Assembly: GCA_019828595.1 (NCBI GenBank) | Contig: JAHQRK010000020.1 | Span: 682,001-746,000, forward strand | Length of the DNA: 64,000 nt | Reading direction: 5' to 3' | From: Aphanomyces cochlioides | Lineage: Eukaryota > Oomycota > Saprolegniomycetes > Saprolegniales > Verrucalvaceae | Shown: positions 58,824 to 64,000 of the stretch, one piece after another | Numbering within the stretch: position 1 is the first letter of the stretch | Layout: every line of letters starts with the position of its first letter | The notes under the pieces: model-generated | What the model saw: only the letters and a program-made list of their open reading frames with translations | The model's database searches: none | Told to the model about the DNA's origin: nothing | Position numbers and translations under genes: made by a program

Positions 58824-59471
58824 ATGATGCCCCTCGAAAGAGCATGGATCGGTACTGACTTGCCGGAATGCCGCCTGTGCCGCGCGACGTACGACAAGTA
58901 CAAGGGGCCGTTGCCAGAGATAACTCCATCGATGTGTGCTGACCTATGCTTCTTGAACGAAGATGAATCCGAGATACCAGATCGACCATACGTGGATCCC
59001 AATGCGCGATCTGCTGAAGAAACGGCACTATTTATTGACCGAATGAATCAAGAGTACGGATTGTCCGCCTCGTTTGTGCGCATGATGAAGTCATCGCGAT
59101 TGCAATGGTGTGTGCCAAGCTGCACCTCGAGTTATTTTGATCTGGATATCGCTCCACTCTTGATCGGCGACGTGCATTATCTTTTGTTCTATCGAGACCA
59201 ACAAGACTGCGTCGGATGGTATTTGGTGCTTGATGGTGAAGACAAAGGTTGCGTTGTAGCATCTCCAATCGTACAATTGCATGAATATGGTGATGTCGAT
59301 GCAGCCTCGTTTCAAGAACAGAGTGTCATCTGCGCGGCGTCATTCGACGAATTCGTGTACCGCATGTGGGTGGAGAACCATCTTTGGTTCGGCAAATCCA
59401 AGCCAGCACGTATTGTTGCGGCTTACGAAGCCTACGCACAAGAGTACAAACGGCTTAATAGTGCTAATTGA
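58824..59471 (+). CDS. SUKH/SMI1-like? protein, unknown
   Basis: Single exon of about 215 residues from the ATG at 58824 (or 58827). It has no membrane segment or signal. Features seen: a CRLCRATYDKYKG segment near the start, acidic middle, then YLLFYRDQQDCVGWYLVLDGED, a pattern vaguely like SMI1/KNR4 (SUKH) domains, and a C-terminal aromatic block (FDEFVYRMWVENHLWFG). I am not confident of a family. Strong open frame, good codon use and a promoter element cluster support a real gene. Confidence 0.6.
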   Translation: MMPLERAWIGTDLPECRLCRATYDKYKGPLPEITPSMCADLCFLNEDESEIPDRPYVDPNARSAEETALFIDRMNQEYGLSASFVRMMKSSRLQWCVPSCTSSYFDLDIAPLLIGDVHYLLFYRDQQDCVGWYLVLDGEDKGCVVASPIVQLHEYGDVDAASFQEQSVICAASFDEFVYRMWVENHLWFGKSKPARIVAAYEAYAQEYKRLNSAN

Positions 59472-59526
59472 CTTCTTTCGACTTGAACATTCGGTTACTC
59501 TGTTGGCGTTACTTTTTCAAAGAGCC

Positions 59527-61924
59527 ATGGATGAACCGCACCGGCGCGAAAGCCAAAGCAACAGGAAAAAGCGCTCGGCGTCCAAAGAAATCGCAGAAAT
59601 GGTTCGTCTAGACAACGCGATGTATCTTACTATCAATAGGTCAACTACGTGATCTTTCTGGCGATTTTCTTAGCGGCGACGTTCATCGGCCGAAACGACA
59701 GCGCATTCGCCACACGCACAGTGTACCTCTCACAGTTGCAAGACAGACCACTTGCTCAGACATCGGCGTTGCGAACGTTTAAAACGTTGGCCTCCATACG
59801 TGAATTTCACAATTTCCTCGGTACTTGCTCACCATGGTACCTTCATCGTTCATTTCCGAGTAGTCGGACCATTTTATGATGCCGTTTATGGCGCTACGTC
59901 CTTTGATGGAGACACCGCGTTTCCAGCAGGCCAACTCTACACTGGCCCTGGTTTTCTCGGTGGATATGGTCGCATTCTTGGCACGATTCGAATTGGACAG
60001 GTATCGATTTCGCCATGATTTGGTTTGCTGAGTGGTTTCATCATTGAATTTTAGCTGCGTGTCAATGGGACGACTTGTGATGGATTTATTGCACAAATGG
60101 CAGACTTCTTTACGCAGCCAGCAACTTGTTATCCTGAATACTCGACGTCGACGGAAAGCTTAGCTCCGTTTGGTTATCCCAACCAGAGCGTCTATTTTCC
60201 AAGGACATCCATGCCAAGTGAGCCGTACTTTGTCGCACGCAGCGCTCGTTATTACGGCTCACCACGATTTACAATTGAATTTCCATCGGTCGAGCCTTCT
60301 GAGTCTTGTGACGTCGTGGCAAGACTGAATTGCACCGTTCATGATCAACTAGCGTCTCTACGAGAGCACAAGTAGGATTAAATGTTGTATTTCTTGCTTA
60401 CCCTGGAGTATAGGTTTGTTGATCTCGCCACCCGAGCTATATTTATCGATTTGACCACGTACAATCCCAACTCGGACGAGCAAACTTCAATTCGACTCTT
60501 TGTGGAACTCACTAAAGGTGGAGGATTTACCCCACAAGTCGAATGCACAAGCTATCGACTGTATCGCAACACGACTGCCTCTGACACAATTCGCTTTGTC
60601 TTGGAAATTTTAGTACTCATCCTCGTGGCGATCCAACTTCGCCAAGAAGCGCAACTTATTCGCCGTCTCAAGTGGAACTATCTCAAAATGGTTGCTAACG
60701 TTTCGCATCTCTTGAGTCTAGTCATATTTCTTCCGATGATTTTGTTTCGAGCACTGTGTGCCACGAATCTGCCTGACTTGACGTCACTCAGCTTGACAAC
60801 ATTCATTAATTTTCGGTGAGGGCCTTCGAGTATTAGAGCTCATTGATTTATTTCCCTGGGCAGGACATCGATGTGGTATTTCACGATGGCCGACGCAGTT
60901 ACTAGCTTTACGTTTTTTCTCTCTTGGTTAAAACTCTTCAAATTCCTCGCTTGTAAGATCCTGTATCGATCGTTTGATTATGATTGCTCTGTAGTTTTGC
61001 CAATGTTTGCACCGCTAACTCAAACGGTGAACAAATCCATGAAGCAAGTGACAGGGCTCATCTTGATCTTTGGCGTGGCTTTAATGGGCTCCTCCCTCTC
61101 GTTCACGATGGTATGCTCTGACCCTGTCGTGGTGTATCTAAATGACTTGTAGGCATTTGGTTTGGATGCTGAAACTCACAAATCCTTTGCCGATAGCTGG
61201 TAAGCTTTTTCGTCGTTCATTGATTGTGACTATGCTTTTTGGTATAGCTTGGGTTTGTTAAAAATCTTGCAAGGTGAACTCGAGTTTGAAGAGATTCACA
61301 CATCAAATCGTGTCCTTGGTCCGATCTTTTTTGTCATCTTCGTCACACTTATGTTCTTCGTCATCTTGGTAGGCCAAAAGCTCGATTATTGGCCCGCTGA
61401 CTTTGTCTGTTTGGTTTAGAATATGTTTATCGTTGTCATTTCAGATGGTATCCTCATAACCTCATTTTTCTTAAGTGATTGTCGTATAGCTTACATCGAG
61501 ACGAAAAATGAGCATCAGCGCTTGCAAGCCAGGAATATTGATACATTTTCCAAGGAAATTGCCAATCATGTTCTCTACGTAAGTCCCAGTATTTGTCGAG
61601 TATAGAGTCATTGTTTCGTAGAACATTCTGTTCAAGTTGCCAATTTGTGGAGTTCACATTCAAAGGCGATATGAGAAGGCCTTGTATACTTTCGTTCCAC
61701 CAGCACCGTTAACGCTTCAAGACTGTCGGGATACCCTGGCCAAAGCTGCAGGAACTCATAAATCTTTCGCCAAGATTTGCAAGGAAGCCAGTGGGAAATC
61801 ATCGTCGACGAATCCAAAGCAAGCTATAGATGCATACTGCTGTCGATTGGAAGAGCTGCGTTTAAAATGGCTACAGCAACATAAATGTCGACCGTCCATA
61901 CCACCGATCAACAGCACTTCGTAG
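59527..61924 (+). CDS. Polycystin-family (TRPP) channel B
   Basis: Twelve exons: 59527-59601, 59640-59820, 59864-60000, 60055-60371, 60414-60815, 60864-60952, 60995-61110, 61153-61199, 61248-61368, 61420-61447, 61490-61578, 61622-61924; about 634 residues. TM1 VNYVIFLAIFLAATFIG; polycystin domain with GPFYDAVYGA, GFLGGYGRILG and CYPEYSTSTE; S2 around FVLEILVLILVAIQ; pore entry PLTQTVNKSMKQVTGLILIFG; filter ILQGEL with Glu at 61276-61278, the PKD2 LGD position; S6 NRVLGPIFFVIFVTLMFFVIL then NMFIVVISDAYIET in pieces. It should be a cation channel of cilia or other membranes. Exons 3 and 6-11 have exactly the lengths of polycystin A. Confidence 0.9.
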
Positions 61925-62039
61925 TATTTATAATTCAACATTTTGTACCTTGAAACTGTCGCGACTCTTGGAATTATCGTCACTTTCAGCAGAAACGCTC
62001 AATTCATCCGAGCACCTGTCCATTCCAACTGGAGCCAAC

Positions 62040-64000
62040 ATGGCCAAAGAGTTCTCAGCATCGCGGGAGATTCGCGACATGGTAAACACCCCGAGATGAT
62101 ATTGGACTCATGGCACAATTATTCAGATCCAATACTTGATGTTTCTCACGCTCTTCATCGCCGTAACTGTGGACGTGAGCGGACACCACAAACAAGACAT
62201 TCCATATCGCGTCACGGCAATGTTGAATGCTCAGTTTCGTGAAAAACACTTCTTGTATGCCGACGTCCAAGTCAAGAAAACATTCGAGGACATCAAAACG
62301 ATTCGAGAATGGCACCAATTCTTGAGTAACGCGTTTCGTCAAGATAATTTAGGTTTGACCCTCGTATTGCTTAGCTGGACCATTTTATGAAGTTGTTTAC
62401 GGAGGCGCGTCGTACGATGCCGACTCGGAATTTCCAGAAGGCGAAACCTATGCCAAACGTGGATACCTCGGGGGAAATAGTCGTATCGTTGGGTCGATCC
62501 GCATCGGACAGGTTTGATCTCTTTCCTTTCGTGGGCACTACATTGAAAACTTAGATTCGAGTCAAAGCGGAGACTTGTACGGGCGCCATGGCAAACGCTC
62601 CTGGTTTATTCATTGAACCAATTCGTTGCTTTAATGAGTATTCCTCGTCAACTGAAAGCAAAGAAACATTTGGACTTGATTGGAATTATACGGCGTTGTC
62701 GCCCAAACCGAATGAGCCGAGCTTCTACTCATACAACCATCGATGGTATGGCAGCCCGTCTTTTGGAGTTTTTGTACCAGGAGAAGAATCAGAGGAGTGT
62801 GAATTTGAATCACATGAGGACTGCCCAGTCTATGAAATGCTGGTATCGCTGAAGGAGCACAAGTAAGTAGATTCGTTTGCCAAAAGTCGAGAAATATTGT
62901 CGTAGATATTTGGACAAAGCAACGCGAGCAGTCTTTATCGATATGAATTTGTACACGCCTAACATCGACCACACAACAACAGTGCGTTTGTTTGCTGAGC
63001 AGCTTCCAGGTAATCTTGGTGCCACTTGTGTATTTTATTGACGCCGAAGCGTTACAGGCGGTGGATTGTCCACACAAGTCGAGTTCTTGACGTACCGCTT
63101 GTATGCTTGGTTTACCACGGCTGATTATATCCAGCTTGGTTGTGAAGCTCTTATCATTGTGGTGGTTAGCGTTCAGCTTGTGGGGGAATTGCTAACAGCA
63201 CGTCGTCTCGGTCGCCAATATTTGGCATCTTATTCAAATATTTCGGTCGCGGTCAACAGCATTCTTTTCTTGAGTGTTCTTCTGTTTCGTACCATGAGCA
63301 GGATCAGTCTCCCAGCCCATATTTCGCATGATGAGTTTGTGAATTTTCGGTGAGTTTCCATGGACTTGGCTGTTTAATTTCCAATTCTTAGCACTCCATC
63401 CTTCTATTTTGGACTTGCGAGATCTTGTCAAAGCTTTTGTTGCTTTCTGTCATGGCTCAAACTGTTCAAGTTCCTCTCCTGTAGTTTAACCTTGAGGGAT
63501 TTTCTTCAACTAATGGGATGCTTTGTAGTCATTCCAATGTTTGGTCAATTAACTCAAACCGTGGAGCGAGCGGCTGGCAAAATTATGGAGCTCGTGCTGA
63601 TCTTTGTCATGACTTTGGTTGGAGCGGCGCTTGCTTTCTATTTGGCATTTGGCAATTTCGATTCCAACTATCACACATTTCTTACAAGTTTGTACGTATA
63701 TTCATAGTATGAGGGTTGACAGCTTGCTACTAGTTACACCTTGATGCATATAGTGACAGGAGAAATGGCACTCGCAGATCTTCGCCTTGCGAATCGAGTA
63801 CTAGGACCCCTCTTCTTTATTGCTTTTGTCTTCCTCATGATGTTCTTGATTTTGGTTGGTTTCTTCAATTATATCTCTAATATTTTCTTTTGACTAGAAT
63901 ATCTTCATCGTGATTGTGTCCGACGGTAACGCTGTTGAAACTCCTTTGGAATTAATCATGGTGTAGCTTACACGGACACGAAGAAGGAACTCAAGCTCAT
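62040..64000 (+). CDS. Polycystin-family (TRPP) channel C (3' end missing)
   Basis: Exons visible: 62040-62081, 62127-62325, 62375-62511, 62555-62862, 62906-63009, 63058-63349, 63392-63480, 63529-63691, 63734-63854, 63898-63925, and 63967 to the edge. TM1 IQYLMFLTLFIAVTV; polycystin domain with GPFYEVVYGGASYDAD, GYLGGNSRIVG and CFNEYSSSTES; pore entry PMFGQLTQTVERAAG; filter IVTGEM with Glu at 63762-63764; S6 NRVLGPLFFIAFVFL then NIFIVIVSDAY. Compared with B it has one extra intron (63010-63057) in the extracellular domain and lacks the intron between the pore-entry and filter exons (163 = 116 + 47). The frame stays open at 64000. It lies 115 bp after polycystin B. Confidence 0.9.

Overview
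The window looks like a nuclear contig of a flagellated oomycete, most likely Saprolegniales-type (Saprolegnia, Achlya, Thraustotheca or Aphanomyces relatives); the genus is inference. Support: compact genes split by uniform GT-AG introns of about 38-54 nt, the standard code, an intraflagellar-transport gene (IFT56/TTC26), a mitochondrial gamma-carbonic-anhydrase-like complex I subunit, oomycete-style two-repeat Myb genes, a multi-PAS hybrid histidine kinase and a tandem family of polycystin (TRPP) channels. Exons were joined by hand from frame continuity, GT-AG boundaries, phase arithmetic and family knowledge; no alignment or RNA was available.

Layout. 1-3382 (-): an AVL9/DENN domain fused to many MORN repeats, open at the left edge. 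4870-5566 (+) and 6628-7333 (-): a convergent pair of paralogous R2R3-Myb genes. 7814-8463 (+): RraA-family protein. 8885-15946 (+): SEC16, the COPII exit-site scaffold. 15949-16347 (-): small membrane protein. 16.6-24.4 kb: a mobile-element island holding a decayed PIF/Harbinger element (transposase and Myb-like remnants), a 273 bp MITE with TAA target duplication, and an apparently intact 2,382 bp Harbinger element that sits, with an exact 3 bp target duplication, inside a broken copy of a PAS-kinase gene. 24925-30384 (+): the intact neighbour copy, a 7-PAS hybrid histidine kinase with receiver, HPt and a C-terminal CaaX box. 30409-33335 (-): two tandem alkaline-phosphatase-superfamily ectoenzymes. 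33453-35625 (+): calcineurin-A-like phosphatase carrying its own EF-hands and a membrane hairpin. 35638-41172: monothiol glutaredoxin, YTH-domain RNA reader, small membrane protein, proteasome alpha subunit, calcineurin-B-like protein, ribosomal protein S8. 42142-48758: USP48-type deubiquitinase, IFT56, ribosomal protein L23, small Lys-rich protein. 48792-64000: ankyrin/zinc-finger protein, polycystin A, methyltransferase, coiled-coil protein, WBP4-like splicing factor, gamma-CA-like protein, an unknown protein, polycystin B and polycystin C (open at the right edge).

How parts may work together. Several genes suggest cilium, Ca2+ and signalling roles: three polycystin channels, IFT56, and a calcineurin-like phosphatase with a calcineurin-B-like protein about 4 kb away. 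Polycystin A carries Lys where its sisters carry the acidic selectivity-filter residue, so it may be a PKD1-like modifying subunit. A recurrent palindrome-like TATCCGGATA element occurs in intergenic DNA close upstream of at least nine start codons and in none of the exons read; it is the best candidate here for an undescribed regulatory system. Genes are very dense: convergent stops lie 12-34 bp apart at three places and one divergent pair of start codons is 36 bp apart.
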